Source of the DNA: Paenibacillus thalictri
GTDB taxonomy: Bacteria; Bacillota; Bacilli; Paenibacillales; NBRC-103111
DNA: 64,000 nt
Direction: 5' to 3'
NCBI RefSeq assembly: GCF_004307995.1
Contig: NZ_SIRE01000004.1
Location: 1 to 64,000 of the forward strand
Shown: in pieces, positions 16,607 to 25,298 of the stretch
Layout: each line of letters starts with the position of its first letter
How positions within the stretch are numbered: the first letter of the stretch is position 1
The notes under the pieces: generated by a model
What the model was told of the DNA's origin: nothing
Seen by the model: the letters and a program-made list of their open reading frames with translations, nothing else
Database searches by the model: none
Translations under genes and position numbers: made by a program

Positions 16607-18280
16607 ATGAAACGAAAAAAAACGTGGTTTACGCTGCTGCTGGCGTTGTCTTTTGCATTTACCGCAGCTTGCAGCGATAAGCAGGAACCATCCGCGAGTT
16701 CCGGAACGGCAGGCAAGCCGGCCGAAGGTGACGCTCCAGGCCCAATGGGCAAATACGCAAGTCCGGTTACGATCAACCTTGGCTATTATAATCCGGGAGA
16801 AGTGAAATGGCCTGCTGGCTCCAACGACACGCTGCAGGACAACCGCTATACCCGCTTGATCGAAGACACGCTGAATATCAAAATCCAGCATGCTTTCGAG
16901 GTGCCCCAAACGGGCTACGAGGACAAAGTCAGCTTGCTCATTTCCAGCAACGATATTCCCGACTTTATGTTTGTCTCCGAAGGCCAGTTCAAAATTATGG
17001 CCGACTCGGACATGCTGGAGGATATGACCGCAGCCTACAACAACTACGCCTCCCCGCTGCTGAAAGATGTCATTAGCGGCTTCGGTCCCGAATTTATGAA
17101 GAAGGTCACCTATAACGGCAAAATGCTGGGCATCCCCTCGACTTCTCCGGCACACGACAGCGACGGGGTCGTATGGATCCGCAAGGACTGGCTGAAAAAC
17201 GTCGGCATTGATCTGCCCGAAGTGATTAAGATGGACGACTTGGAGAAGGTCGCAAAAGCGTTTATCGAAAACGATCCCGATCAAAATGGCAAAAAAGATA
17301 CGTACGGCATTCAGAGCACCTCATCGTTTGTCACCTCGACGGTTGGCTACAATTCGCTCGATTTGATTTTCACGGCTTATAACGCTTATCCGAAAACGTG
17401 GCGAAAAGATGCAAACGGCCAAATCGTGTATGGCTCCTTGCTGCCGGAAACAAAACAAGCGTTGTCCAAGCTGAGAGACATGTATGCGGGCGGAATGCTC
17501 GACAAGGAATTCGGGACGGTGAAAACCGATCAATTCGCCAAAGACATCAGCGCCGGCAAAGCAGGCATTTCGATGGGATACACCTGGGCTCCGATGAAAG
17601 CGCTCGCGGATTCAGTCAAAAACAATCCGAAGGCAGAATGGGGCGCCTACATGCTGGTATCTCCGGACGGCAAGCTGCACGCCCGCCAGCCGAATCCGCT
17701 TGGCCGAATTATGGCGGTGAAGAAAGGCGCCAAACATCCGGAAGCGATCATCAAGCTGATCAACCTGTTCGCCACCATGGACAACAACGCCCCCGACGCG
17801 CCGAAGGTATACGCCGACAGTCCGGGAACCAACTGGACGGTCCGTCCGATCCAGATGACGTTCCGCACGAAAAATACGGTGCGCGACCGGTTCCAGCGCT
17901 TCCAGGACGCAGCTGCCGGAAAGCTGAAGCGGGAGCAGCTGCCGGAAAGCGACCAAGGCATTTACGACAACTATACTAAAGGGTTGGATGCATTGAAGGC
18001 GTCGCCGCAGGACTGGGCTTATGTGTTGTATCAATTCGTCGGAGGCAAGATGGTGCTTCGTCCTGAAGTGGTTGAGGAATACAACCAGTTCTACGGCATT
18101 ACGAAGTCGATGGAAACCAAGTGGGCCAATTTGACCAAGCTGGAAGACGAAGCGTTCATCCGTATCATCGTTGGCGACAAACCGGTCGATTATTTCGATA
18201 CGTTTGTAACCGAATGGAAAAAGCAAGGCGGCGACGACGTAACTAAAGAGGTGGCGAAGGAAGCCGAGCGGCTTAAGTAA
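16607..18280 (+). CDS. LplA-like extracellular sugar-binding lipoprotein (locus A)
   Basis: A 557-residue ABC-transporter binding protein with a lipoprotein signal: MKRKKTWF, a hydrophobic stretch and the lipobox ending FTAAC, with C23 as the predicted lipidated residue. Length and segments such as TLNIKIQHAFEV and DIPDFMFVSEGQFK fit the large LplA/YtcQ group, which binds oligosaccharides. ATG 16607 has AGGGGGA upstream; an ATG seven codons before overlaps that site. Two permease genes follow at 26 and 58 bases, and a two-component system precedes, the standard Paenibacillus CUT1-type arrangement. The substrate is unknown; no ATPase gene is nearby. Confidence 0.9.
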   Translation: MKRKKTWFTLLLALSFAFTAACSDKQEPSASSGTAGKPAEGDAPGPMGKYASPVTINLGYYNPGEVKWPAGSNDTLQDNRYTRLIEDTLNIKIQHAFEVPQTGYEDKVSLLISSNDIPDFMFVSEGQFKIMADSDMLEDMTAAYNNYASPLLKDVISGFGPEFMKKVTYNGKMLGIPSTSPAHDSDGVVWIRKDWLKNVGIDLPEVIKMDDLEKVAKAFIENDPDQNGKKDTYGIQSTSSFVTSTVGYNSLDLIFTAYNAYPKTWRKDANGQIVYGSLLPETKQALSKLRDMYAGGMLDKEFGTVKTDQFAKDISAGKAGISMGYTWAPMKALADSVKNNPKAEWGAYMLVSPDGKLHARQPNPLGRIMAVKKGAKHPEAIIKLINLFATMDNNAPDAPKVYADSPGTNWTVRPIQMTFRTKNTVRDRFQRFQDAAAGKLKREQLPESDQGIYDNYTKGLDALKASPQDWAYVLYQFVGGKMVLRPEVVEEYNQFYGITKSMETKWANLTKLEDEAFIRIIVGDKPVDYFDTFVTEWKKQGGDDVTKEVAKEAERLK

Positions 18281-18306
18281 CGGCAGCTCTGCAGGAGGAC
18301 AATCGC

Positions 18307-19197
18307 ATGAAAAGCTTGAAAGCGCAATTTCCTTATCACCTGATGCTGCTGCCCGGCATGATCGTGCTGGCCGTATTTCATCTTTATCCGATGCTTGGCG
18401 CGGTTATCGCCTTTAAAAAGTTTTTGCCGGCCAAAGGCATATGGGGCTCTCCATGGGTTGGCCTGGACAACATCTCTTATATGTTTCAAATTTCCGACAG
18501 CAAACTTGTCTTTTTTAATACGATCTACATTGCTTCAATGAAAATCGTCGCTCATTTAATCGCGCCGCTGTTGTTCGCCTTGCTGCTGAACGAGGTCAGG
18601 GTGCGCTATTTTAAACGATGGGTGCAGACGATCGTGTATTTGCCGCATTTTATGTCGTGGGTTATCCTCTCGGTCGTCATGGTCAATCTGCTGTCGCTGC
18701 GGGGTATGGTCAATCAGTTCCTCGGCTTGTTTGGGATGGAGCCGATCTTGTTTCTCGGCAGCAATACGTGGTTTCCGTTTGTGCTGGTCGGCAGCGATGT
18801 CTGGAAAGATTTCGGCTTCAAGGCAATCGTCTATTTGGCGGCGCTGACCGCGATCAACCCGTCGCTCTACGAAGCGGCGGAAATCGATGGGGCGACACGC
18901 CTTCAGAAGTTGTGGAGCGTGACGCTGCCGGGTATGATGTCCACGATCATTTTGCTTGCCGCGCTGTCGCTGGAAAATGTGCTGAACGCCGGGTTCGAGC
19001 AAATTTTGAACATGTACAATCCGCTGGTGTACGCTTCCGGCGACGTCATTGACACTTACGTATACCGTGTCGGGCTCGTTCATGCGCAATACGGCATTGC
19101 CAGCGCGGTCGGATTGATGAAATCGGTCGTCAGCTTTGTGCTGATCGTGGCGTCTTATCAGCTCGCGTCCCGGTTTGCAGGATACAAAATTTTCTAG
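18307..19197 (+). CDS. LplB-like ABC sugar transporter permease (locus A)
   Basis: A 296-residue integral membrane protein with about six hydrophobic helices and the permease EAA loop EAAEIDGATRLQKLW near residue 196, the site that contacts the ATPase. It belongs to the LplB/YteP group that pairs with LplC-type permeases. GCAGGAGGAC precedes ATG 18307. A palindromic repeat of the type found in the gat operon lies between its stop codon and the next permease. Substrate unknown. Confidence 0.92.
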   Translation: MKSLKAQFPYHLMLLPGMIVLAVFHLYPMLGAVIAFKKFLPAKGIWGSPWVGLDNISYMFQISDSKLVFFNTIYIASMKIVAHLIAPLLFALLLNEVRVRYFKRWVQTIVYLPHFMSWVILSVVMVNLLSLRGMVNQFLGLFGMEPILFLGSNTWFPFVLVGSDVWKDFGFKAIVYLAALTAINPSLYEAAEIDGATRLQKLWSVTLPGMMSTIILLAALSLENVLNAGFEQILNMYNPLVYASGDVIDTYVYRVGLVHAQYGIASAVGLMKSVVSFVLIVASYQLASRFAGYKIF

Positions 19198-19200
19198 GAG

Positions 19201-19241
19201 ATGCTTACGAGGCCAGTTTTTGCTGGCGCAAAAACTCTAAT
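19201..19241 (+). repeat. Dispersed palindromic repeat, copy before the second locus A permease
   Basis: The plus strand reads ATGCTTACGAGGCCAG, then a TTTTTGC/GCAAAAA hairpin around TGGC, then ACTCTAATAGG, ending at the ribosome binding site of the permease. It is a close match to the minus-strand copy before gatB at 11071-11114. Confidence 0.75.
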
Positions 19242-19255
19242 AGGACGTGATCGCA

Positions 19256-20146
19256 TTGGTCGTTTACGGCAAAAGCTGGCGGTCGAAACTGGCCGACCTT
19301 GTCATACTCGCTTTACTTACCGTCATCGCCTGCTTGTCGTTGTTTCCGATCTTGAATACGCTGGCGATTTCGTTCAGTGAGAAAGCGGCGGTCGCCGCGG
19401 GCAAGGTGACGTTGTTTCCGGTGGATGTAAGTTTGGCGAATTATACGGCGATGATGGGCGACAAGCAATTTTTCGTGTCGTTTGGCGTCTCCGTCAAAAG
19501 AGTGCTGCTCGGCGGCGCGATTCAATTTCTCCTGACGGTGCTGATGGCGTTTCCGCTCTCGCGCGACAACAAGCGGTTCCCGGCTCGCAATGTGTACATG
19601 TGGGTCGTTATCGTGTCGATGCTGTTTCACGGCGGGTTGATCCCTTGGTACATCACGGTCCGCTCCGTCGGCCTGATCGACACGATTTGGGCGCTTGTGC
19701 TGCCTGGCGCAGTTCCTGTATTCAACGTCCTCTTGCTGATGAATTTCTTCCGCGGTCTGCCAAAGGAGCTGGACGAAGCAGCGATGATGGATGGAGCCGG
19801 GCCGTGGTATACAATGGTTAAGCTGTATATCCCGCTTGCGCTGCCCGCCCTCGCCACCGTTACGCTGTTCAGCATCGTGGGGCATTGGAACGCTTTTTTC
19901 GACGGGCTTGTGCTCATTCATAAAGCGCAGAACTTGCCGCTGCAAACGTATATCAACACGCTGCGGCTGCAGCCTAGTCAGTGGGAGAACATGGATCCGG
20001 AAACGCTGAAAACGCTGATGCAAACGTCGGACGAAGGCCTGAACTCAGCCAAAATCATCGTCAGCATGGTGCCGATTTTACTCATTTATCCGCTGCTGCA
20101 GCGGTATTTCATTCATGGGATCGTGCTTGGTTCGGTGAAGGAATAA
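19256..20146 (+). CDS. LplC-like ABC sugar transporter permease (locus A)
   Basis: A 296-residue carbohydrate ABC permease of the LplC/YtcP group: about six hydrophobic segments starting at residue 13 (ADLVILALLTVIACLSLFP) and the EAA loop DEAAMMDGAGPWYTM near residue 178. I place the start at TTG 19256 because TAGGACG lies about 8-10 bases before it; a GTG at 19247 is in frame but touches that site. It partners with the preceding permease. The upstream palindromic repeat abuts its ribosome binding site. Confidence 0.9.
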   Translation: MVVYGKSWRSKLADLVILALLTVIACLSLFPILNTLAISFSEKAAVAAGKVTLFPVDVSLANYTAMMGDKQFFVSFGVSVKRVLLGGAIQFLLTVLMAFPLSRDNKRFPARNVYMWVVIVSMLFHGGLIPWYITVRSVGLIDTIWALVLPGAVPVFNVLLLMNFFRGLPKELDEAAMMDGAGPWYTMVKLYIPLALPALATVTLFSIVGHWNAFFDGLVLIHKAQNLPLQTYINTLRLQPSQWENMDPETLKTLMQTSDEGLNSAKIIVSMVPILLIYPLLQRYFIHGIVLGSVKE

Positions 20147-20176
20147 AGCTGAGGGAACTTAAGGAGGAACTTCAAG

Positions 20177-21115
20177 ATGACCGGAACAACAATCCGCTTT
20201 GGCCTGATGGCCGACGTGCATCAAGACTTCATGTACCAAGCCGAGTCCCGGCTGCGCGAATTTATAGACCGCATGAACCGCGAGCGGCCCGATTTTATTA
20301 TCCAGCTCGGCGACTTTTGTTACCCGCGGGAAGAAAACCGCCCGTTCGTCGGCGTGTGGGAATCGTTTACCGGACCAAAATACCATGTGCTCGGCAACCA
20401 CGATATGGATGTGTGCGATAAACGTACGATCATGGACTTTCTTGGCATGGAGCGCAATTATTATTCGTTCGACTGCGGCGATTATCATTTTATCGTATTG
20501 GATGCGAATTTCTTAAGCCTAGAGGATGGATACGCCGACTACGAATACGGCAACTACCACAAGCTGCCGGATGCGATTAACAATCTGACTTCCGGACAGC
20601 TCGCTTGGTTGAAGACCGACCTCGCGGCGACAGAGCGGCAAACCGTCATTTTCAGCCATCAAAACCTGGAGTCCCATTATGTCGCTCCGAACATGGGGAT
20701 TCGCAATCATGAGGAGTTTCGCGCGATTTTACGGGAAGCCAATGAGACGTCCGGTTTTCAAAAGGTAATCGCCTGCTTGAACGGGCATCAGCACCTCGAC
20801 GGTGTCAAAGTTATCGATGATGTCTATTACGTTCAAATCAATAGCATGTCGTATTACTACCTGGGCAAAAATTATACAACCACGCGTTATTCAGAGGAAA
20901 TATCCGCCGCCCACCGGCTGCTGCCGCAGTGCGCCCCTTATGAGGAAAGTTTGTACGCCATCGTGACGCTGGAGCCGGGGCTGCTGACGATCGAAGGCAA
21001 GCAATCGCGTTTTGTCGGGCCAACGCCGCTGGAGCTGGGGCATTCGAATTCGTGCGGTGGGCACGTGCTTGTACCTCATATTAACAGCAGGCGGCTGCTG
21101 TTTCCGGCGAAGTAA
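20177..21115 (+). CDS. Calcineurin-like metallophosphoesterase (locus A)
   Basis: A 312-residue cytoplasmic protein (no signal peptide) of the calcineurin-like phosphoesterase fold. The two-metal motifs appear in order: D13-x-H15 (MADVHQD), GD in IIQLGDF, the GNHD signature in HVLGNHDMD, the single histidine in VIFSHQNLE, and the closing GHxH in NGHQHLDG. Such enzymes split phosphomono- or diesters, so hydrolysis of an imported phosphorylated sugar or phosphodiester is plausible but inferred. AAGGAGGA precedes ATG 20177. It follows the permease at 30 bases, inside the same operon, and precedes a secreted LTD protein. Confidence 0.9.
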   Translation: MTGTTIRFGLMADVHQDFMYQAESRLREFIDRMNRERPDFIIQLGDFCYPREENRPFVGVWESFTGPKYHVLGNHDMDVCDKRTIMDFLGMERNYYSFDCGDYHFIVLDANFLSLEDGYADYEYGNYHKLPDAINNLTSGQLAWLKTDLAATERQTVIFSHQNLESHYVAPNMGIRNHEEFRAILREANETSGFQKVIACLNGHQHLDGVKVIDDVYYVQINSMSYYYLGKNYTTTRYSEEISAAHRLLPQCAPYEESLYAIVTLEPGLLTIEGKQSRFVGPTPLELGHSNSCGGHVLVPHINSRRLLFPAK

Positions 21116-21258
21116 GGCCCCCTAGTTGCTATGCGGAAATACAGCAGACAATTCCCCGCTGCTTGCGGGAGATTGCGGGCATCGACAGCATCGTGCAAAT
21201 CCGGAATTTGCCGCCGTGGCGAATGACGGGAAAAATCGATCGATAGGAGAAATAACGC

Positions 21259-24216
21259 ATGCCCCAAAAGAGTTATATCCCTTTTTTTGCCGGCTTGTTT
21301 GCTGTCCTGCTTTCATTAATAGGCGGTACGGCGGGAATTCCCGGAACTGCTTATGCCGCCGCTGAAAACCCGCCGTCGCTGCTGATTACCGAAGTGATGA
21401 TTCATTCCCCGGAAACGGGAGCTCCCTACCGCTACATTGAGTTGTACAACAACAGCGGCCGCTCGATCGATTTAACGAAACGCAAGCTGCTGTATTATTG
21501 GCCGGGCGTTGCTTCAAACCCTTGGCAGAATACAAGCGCGGACACCTACGATTTGATCGCCGACGGAAGAACAACCGATACTTACATTCATCCGTATAGC
21601 ACCAAAATCGTCTGGCTGCTGACCGACGAAACCAAAACCGTGGCCGACTTCAACATCGCATACAATGCGCATTTAACCGAAGACCAGTTTGTGTATACAA
21701 AAGGAAACGGCTTTAATTACACGGCTCAGCGATATATGGCGATCGTCTCTCCCCCTTATGACAAGGTCAACGACCGGATTACTTTTGTGCGTTATAACGC
21801 TGACGCCGGCACAGGCACGTGTACGGCGGGAATCAACTGCGATTTCGTGCAGGGGGAAAGCGTCGACTACTATTTTCCCGAGCAGTTCGATACGACAAGC
21901 AGGGAGATGACGCGCAAGACGCCCCAATCGCTGCATCAAGCACCGACACCGGGTACGCTTAAATCCGGACAAGTGCCGACGCCGCCGGGAAAACTGCTGA
22001 TCACCGAAATGGTGATTCATTCCTCAGGTACGGGGACTCCCTACCGCTATATCGAATTGTATAACAACAGCGCTCAAGCGATTGATTTATCCCAGCAAAA
22101 ATTGTTGTACTATTGGAACGTCAGCGCCAAACCGTGGCTGTCGCCGGGCGTGGATACGTACAGTATCGTCTCGGCCGGTAGAGCGACCGACATGTTCATC
22201 CAGCCTTACAGCACCAAAATCGTCTGGTTGTTGTCGGACGCAAGCAAAACGACGGCCGATTTTAACGCCAATTACCATACCAGCTTGCCGGAAAGCCAGT
22301 TTGCTTACATCCAAGGAAGCGGCTTCTCTTATACCGCCCAAAGATATATGGCCGTTGTCGGTTCCCCCTACAACCAAGTCAACGACCGGCATTCCTTCGT
22401 CCGCTATAACGCCGATGCCGGGACGGGATCTTGTACGGCAGGCGTGAATTGTGATTTCGTTCAGGGTGAAGGCGTTAATTATTATGCGCCGGCTTCATTT
22501 GATACGGAGAGCCGGGAAATGGTCCGCAAAACATCCGGCACAACACACCAAACTCCGACCCCCGGCACCGTAAAAGCAGGGCAAGTCCCTCCCAGACCAC
22601 CTACGCAAACAGAGCCGGCGGATATGGTTGTAACGGATTCTCCGAACTATGCCAAATATTTCAGCATGAGCACGGCACATTTCATTGTTCCCGGCCTTAC
22701 GGAAGATTACGTTCCCCAAGGGATCTGTTACGTTCCATCCAAAAACTGGATGATCGTCGTATCTTACAGGTCGGACGGCGGTCCAAGTTTGCTCTCCGTC
22801 ATCGATTTCACAAGCGGCAATCTGATTAAATCGGTCAGACTGTTTACCGACCCGCTGACCCCGTATACCGGACATGCGGGAGGGATCGCGGCCGGTGTGA
22901 GCCATGGCTGGATCGCCTCGGTGAACGGCATCGACCAATTTGACATCAAAGATATTGAACACGCTGTCAATATGGACACATTGATTTTGACCGATCATAT
23001 TAAAACCGAATCGAGAGCCGATTACATGACGATTGACAATGGCGTGTTATGGGTTGGCGAACATGCCAGATACACGTATCCGGTCACGGATACGACGCAT
23101 CATCTGCAGAACAGAGACAACCGGGAGTATTCCGCCTGGGTGTCCGGTTACCGTTTAGCTGCAGGCGAAGCGGTTGTTACATCCCGCGTGTACGCCGCAA
23201 CAGGGGCCGTCATCCCGGATTATATTTTAGCGGTTCCCGATGAAGTTCAAGGAATGGCTATCGACGGCAACCGCATCGTGCTCAGCAAGTCATATGGCAG
23301 CAGAACAAGCGACCTGCTTGTCTACCAGGTAAATCTGGCCGACCCGCCTCATACCACAACGGCAAAGTTTGGCGCGACGGCGACACCGGTCTGGTTCCTG
23401 GACGGAGAAAATCAGCTTTATAATCTTATGGCGCCGCCGATGGCCGAAGGGATGTTTGTGCGTGGCGGAAACCTGTATACGGTATTCGAGTCGGGAGCGA
23501 CTCCATACCGCACGGCCAGCGGCATGTATGCAGTCGATCACGTTTATGCGACTAACACCGCATCGCTATTTAGCGCAACCGCACCGCCGCGGGTTGTTCC
23601 CGGCGATCTGCAGATCACCGAAGCGGTCATCAGTTCCACGGGAGTCAACCAGCCTTACCGGTACATCGAGCTTTACAACAACAGCAATCAGCCAATCGAT
23701 TTGACCGATCACCGGATCTATTATTATTGGGGCAATCAATATGCGAAGCCATGGGAATATGATGTCGGGGAATATCTCGTTTACTCGGCAGGCCGCACGA
23801 CGGATATGACCATTGAGCCGCACAGCACCAAAATCGTCTGGTTTCTGTCCGACGAAACCAAAACCGTATCCGACTTCAACGCCGCCTACGGCACAAGTTT
23901 GACGGCCGACCAGTTTGTGTATATCAAGGGCGGCGCATTTTCCGCAACAACACAGCGGTTTTTGGCGATCGTCGGGCCGGCGGGAGATAAGGATGTCGAC
24001 CGGTATACGTTCGTCCGGTACAATACCGGCGCGGGCACGGGGAACTGCACTGCCGGGGTCAACTGCGATTTTCAAAGCGGAGAAAGCATCGTTTATTTTT
24101 ACCCTTCCTCACTAAATGAGGTGAGCAGGGAGTTGGACCGCAAAGTGCCGGAATCGCTGCATCAGCCCCCAACGCCGGGAACGGTGCTGCCCGGGCAGGT
24201 GAGGCCGCTTCCGTAA
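21259..24216 (+). CDS. Secreted triple lamin-tail-domain protein with propeller-like centre (locus A)
   Basis: A 985-residue exported protein with a Sec signal peptide (cleavage near GTAYA-AAE, residue 35). Three lamin tail domains (LTD, an Ig-like fold) lie at about residues 38-240, 244-440 and 782-980; each opens LLITEVMIHS-like, then RYIELYNNS, and contains a Cys pair (CTAGINCDF, CTAGVNCDF twice). Residues 454-773 form a central region with repeated beta units (VPQGICYVPSKNWM, GHAGGIA, EVQGMAIDGNRIVLSKSYG) that looks like a beta propeller and recurs in the giant SLH protein at 32663-41500. TAGGAGAA precedes ATG 21259. It has no wall anchor, so it is probably released. It is the last gene of locus A. 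Ligand binding is inferred; no catalytic motif is evident. Confidence 0.85.
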   Translation: MPQKSYIPFFAGLFAVLLSLIGGTAGIPGTAYAAAENPPSLLITEVMIHSPETGAPYRYIELYNNSGRSIDLTKRKLLYYWPGVASNPWQNTSADTYDLIADGRTTDTYIHPYSTKIVWLLTDETKTVADFNIAYNAHLTEDQFVYTKGNGFNYTAQRYMAIVSPPYDKVNDRITFVRYNADAGTGTCTAGINCDFVQGESVDYYFPEQFDTTSREMTRKTPQSLHQAPTPGTLKSGQVPTPPGKLLITEMVIHSSGTGTPYRYIELYNNSAQAIDLSQQKLLYYWNVSAKPWLSPGVDTYSIVSAGRATDMFIQPYSTKIVWLLSDASKTTADFNANYHTSLPESQFAYIQGSGFSYTAQRYMAVVGSPYNQVNDRHSFVRYNADAGTGSCTAGVNCDFVQGEGVNYYAPASFDTESREMVRKTSGTTHQTPTPGTVKAGQVPPRPPTQTEPADMVVTDSPNYAKYFSMSTAHFIVPGLTEDYVPQGICYVPSKNWMIVVSYRSDGGPSLLSVIDFTSGNLIKSVRLFTDPLTPYTGHAGGIAAGVSHGWIASVNGIDQFDIKDIEHAVNMDTLILTDHIKTESRADYMTIDNGVLWVGEHARYTYPVTDTTHHLQNRDNREYSAWVSGYRLAAGEAVVTSRVYAATGAVIPDYILAVPDEVQGMAIDGNRIVLSKSYGSRTSDLLVYQVNLADPPHTTTAKFGATATPVWFLDGENQLYNLMAPPMAEGMFVRGGNLYTVFESGATPYRTASGMYAVDHVYATNTASLFSATAPPRVVPGDLQITEAVISSTGVNQPYRYIELYNNSNQPIDLTDHRIYYYWGNQYAKPWEYDVGEYLVYSAGRTTDMTIEPHSTKIVWFLSDETKTVSDFNAAYGTSLTADQFVYIKGGAFSATTQRFLAIVGPAGDKDVDRYTFVRYNTGAGTGNCTAGVNCDFQSGESIVYFYPSSLNEVSRELDRKVPESLHQPPTPGTVLPGQVRPLP

Positions 24217-24323
24217 ACGAAATAAGGTTCCGTGATGAACGCGAGTCGGACTCGAATCGAATTTTAAATGTGCCAGGATTGCTGCCTTTAGAAAAAGCTA
24301 CCTCGCCTTTTATGACAAAATAA

Positions 24324-24449
24324 TTAATCTTTTTTCTGAAATTTCTCAATAGCCTGTTTCAATTTCTCACGTTTTTGGTTTATGATCGTCACAATTTTTT
24401 CGGTTTCTTTTTTTTTTAACAAAGGTCTCGACCTTTTCTGAGCTGGCAC
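24324..24449 (-). CDS. Small basic hypothetical protein (41 residues)
   Basis: A GTG start at 24449 with GAGGTGAT six bases upstream opens 41 codons ending in TAA. The product starts MPAQKRSRPLLKKKE and continues as one amphipathic, lysine-rich helix (EKIVTIINQKREKLKQAIEK). I recognise no family. Codon and base use are AT-rich, unlike the GC-rich LTD gene beside it and like the GNAT pair upstream. It lies just past the terminator of that GNAT gene on the same strand. A small nucleic-acid-binding or regulatory protein is possible; this is inference. Confidence 0.5.
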   Translation of the reverse strand: MPAQKRSRPLLKKKETEKIVTIINQKREKLKQAIEKFQKKD

Positions 24450-24498
24450 TGAGAAATCACCTCGCTCATAATATGAATTTTATAGGATGAAAATAACC

Positions 24499-24534
24499 AA
24501 AAAAAGAACACTCGCATTTTTAGCGGGTGTTCTT
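24499..24534 (-). terminator. Terminator after the GNAT gene
   Basis: On the minus strand AAGAACACCCGC pairs with GCGAGTGTTCTT around a TAAAAAT loop, followed by a run of seven T residues. It starts directly after the GNAT stop codon. Confidence 0.85.
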
Positions 24535-24535
24535 G

Positions 24536-25081
24536 CTATTCGTCAAAAAATTCATTTATAAATTTCTCATCATAAAGTTCCAGTATCATGTTAACTAATC
24601 CATCAGAGGCATTAGGATTAACTATTTCCTTTTCAATGGTATAGTTAAAACCTAACTCCTGGTACCATGTCCAGCTTTCATACAGTGCATCTAACGTGAT
24701 GAATCTTTCATTTGTTTTTATTGCGAGATCAATGATATGTTTTACAATGTAAGAACCAATTCCTAGACTCTTAAAATGTTTTGACACGCCTAATCGAGCC
24801 AAATCCAAGGACATGCGGTGTTGATCATGTAAATGTTCAATTTGGCTGACATCAAAGTTCAGCGGAAGTCTTTGTAAAGTGTAAAAAGCCGCCAACTGAT
24901 CGCCCACGAATACGAGAGTGGTACTTGCTTCTCTTAATAAGTGAGAAAAAAATGCTTCCCCGATTAAAAATTCCGAAATGGAATCATTGTCACAATCAAA
25001 TTTTTTGATCTGACTTAAATCTTCAACTGAAATTGTCTTAAATATGATTTTTTGAGGATCGACTTGCAGTTCCTTGGGCAT
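24536..25081 (-). CDS. GNAT acetyltransferase, probable toxin-like partner
   Basis: A 181-residue GNAT protein. The N-terminal KKFDCDNDSISEFL block and the following SHLLREASTTLVFVGDQLAAFYTL strands match the layout of GNAT proteins in the TacT/AtaT-like group (fD.gn..l.eFl), some of which acetylate aminoacyl-tRNA. The acetyl-CoA loop reads LARLGVSKHFKSLGIGSYIV (Q/R-x-x-G-x-G/A as KSLGIG), and the late WTWYQELGFNY segment carries the usual tyrosine. ATG 25081 is used; it overlaps the upstream 57-codon gene by 44 bases, and no ribosome binding site is seen, so coupling is likely. AT-rich unlike its neighbours. Toxin function is inference; a metabolic acetyltransferase cannot be excluded. Confidence 0.75.
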   Translation of the reverse strand: MPKELQVDPQKIIFKTISVEDLSQIKKFDCDNDSISEFLIGEAFFSHLLREASTTLVFVGDQLAAFYTLQRLPLNFDVSQIEHLHDQHRMSLDLARLGVSKHFKSLGIGSYIVKHIIDLAIKTNERFITLDALYESWTWYQELGFNYTIEKEIVNPNASDGLVNMILELYDEKFINEFFDE

Positions 25082-25211
25082 ATTGGTTGGCTGTGTCCAT
25101 CTTTCTCTCAATCTTTTTTCTCATGTTATTGCTATTATGATTAATTCTAGCGATGAGTTTATCTGCATCTTTTCCTGTAATGTGTGGACGTTCCCTCATG
25201 CTGGCAGCCAT
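25038..25211 (-). CDS. Small hypothetical protein overlapping the GNAT gene, antitoxin candidate
   Basis: A 57-residue, basic, helix-rich protein (MAASMRERPHI... KDADKLIARINHNSNNMRKK). ATG 25211 is chosen because AAGGAGGCG lies six bases upstream; an ATG 19 codons earlier has no ribosome binding site. It overlaps the downstream GNAT gene by 44 bases. No ribbon-helix-helix or other known antitoxin motif is clear to me. Its position ahead of a toxin-like GNAT, its size and a palindrome on the promoter suggest an antitoxin-like role. Confidence 0.6.
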   Translation of the reverse strand: MAASMRERPHITGKDADKLIARINHNSNNMRKKIERKMDTANQYAQGTASRSSKNHI

Positions 25212-25268
25212 TTGAAACGCCTCCTTATACAACTCTTTGTAATTGACTGTGGTACTGTTTATATCCAT

Positions 25269-25298
25269 AATGTAACATTTACACTGTGCAAAAGTAAA
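25269..25298 (-). promoter_or_regulatory. Promoter with overlapping palindromic operator candidate
   Basis: On the minus strand TTTACT (25293-25298) and TACATT (25269-25274) are spaced 18 bases. The perfect palindrome TGTAACATTTACA (25271-25283, TGTAA-3-TTACA) covers the -10, a layout expected for autorepression of the two genes downstream. Confidence 0.45.

Noticed and set aside
24059..24349. 96-codon minus-strand frame at the end of the LTD gene
   Set aside because: Overlaps the LTD coding end on the opposite strand and has no ribosome binding site; the 41-codon frame further upstream has much better signals.
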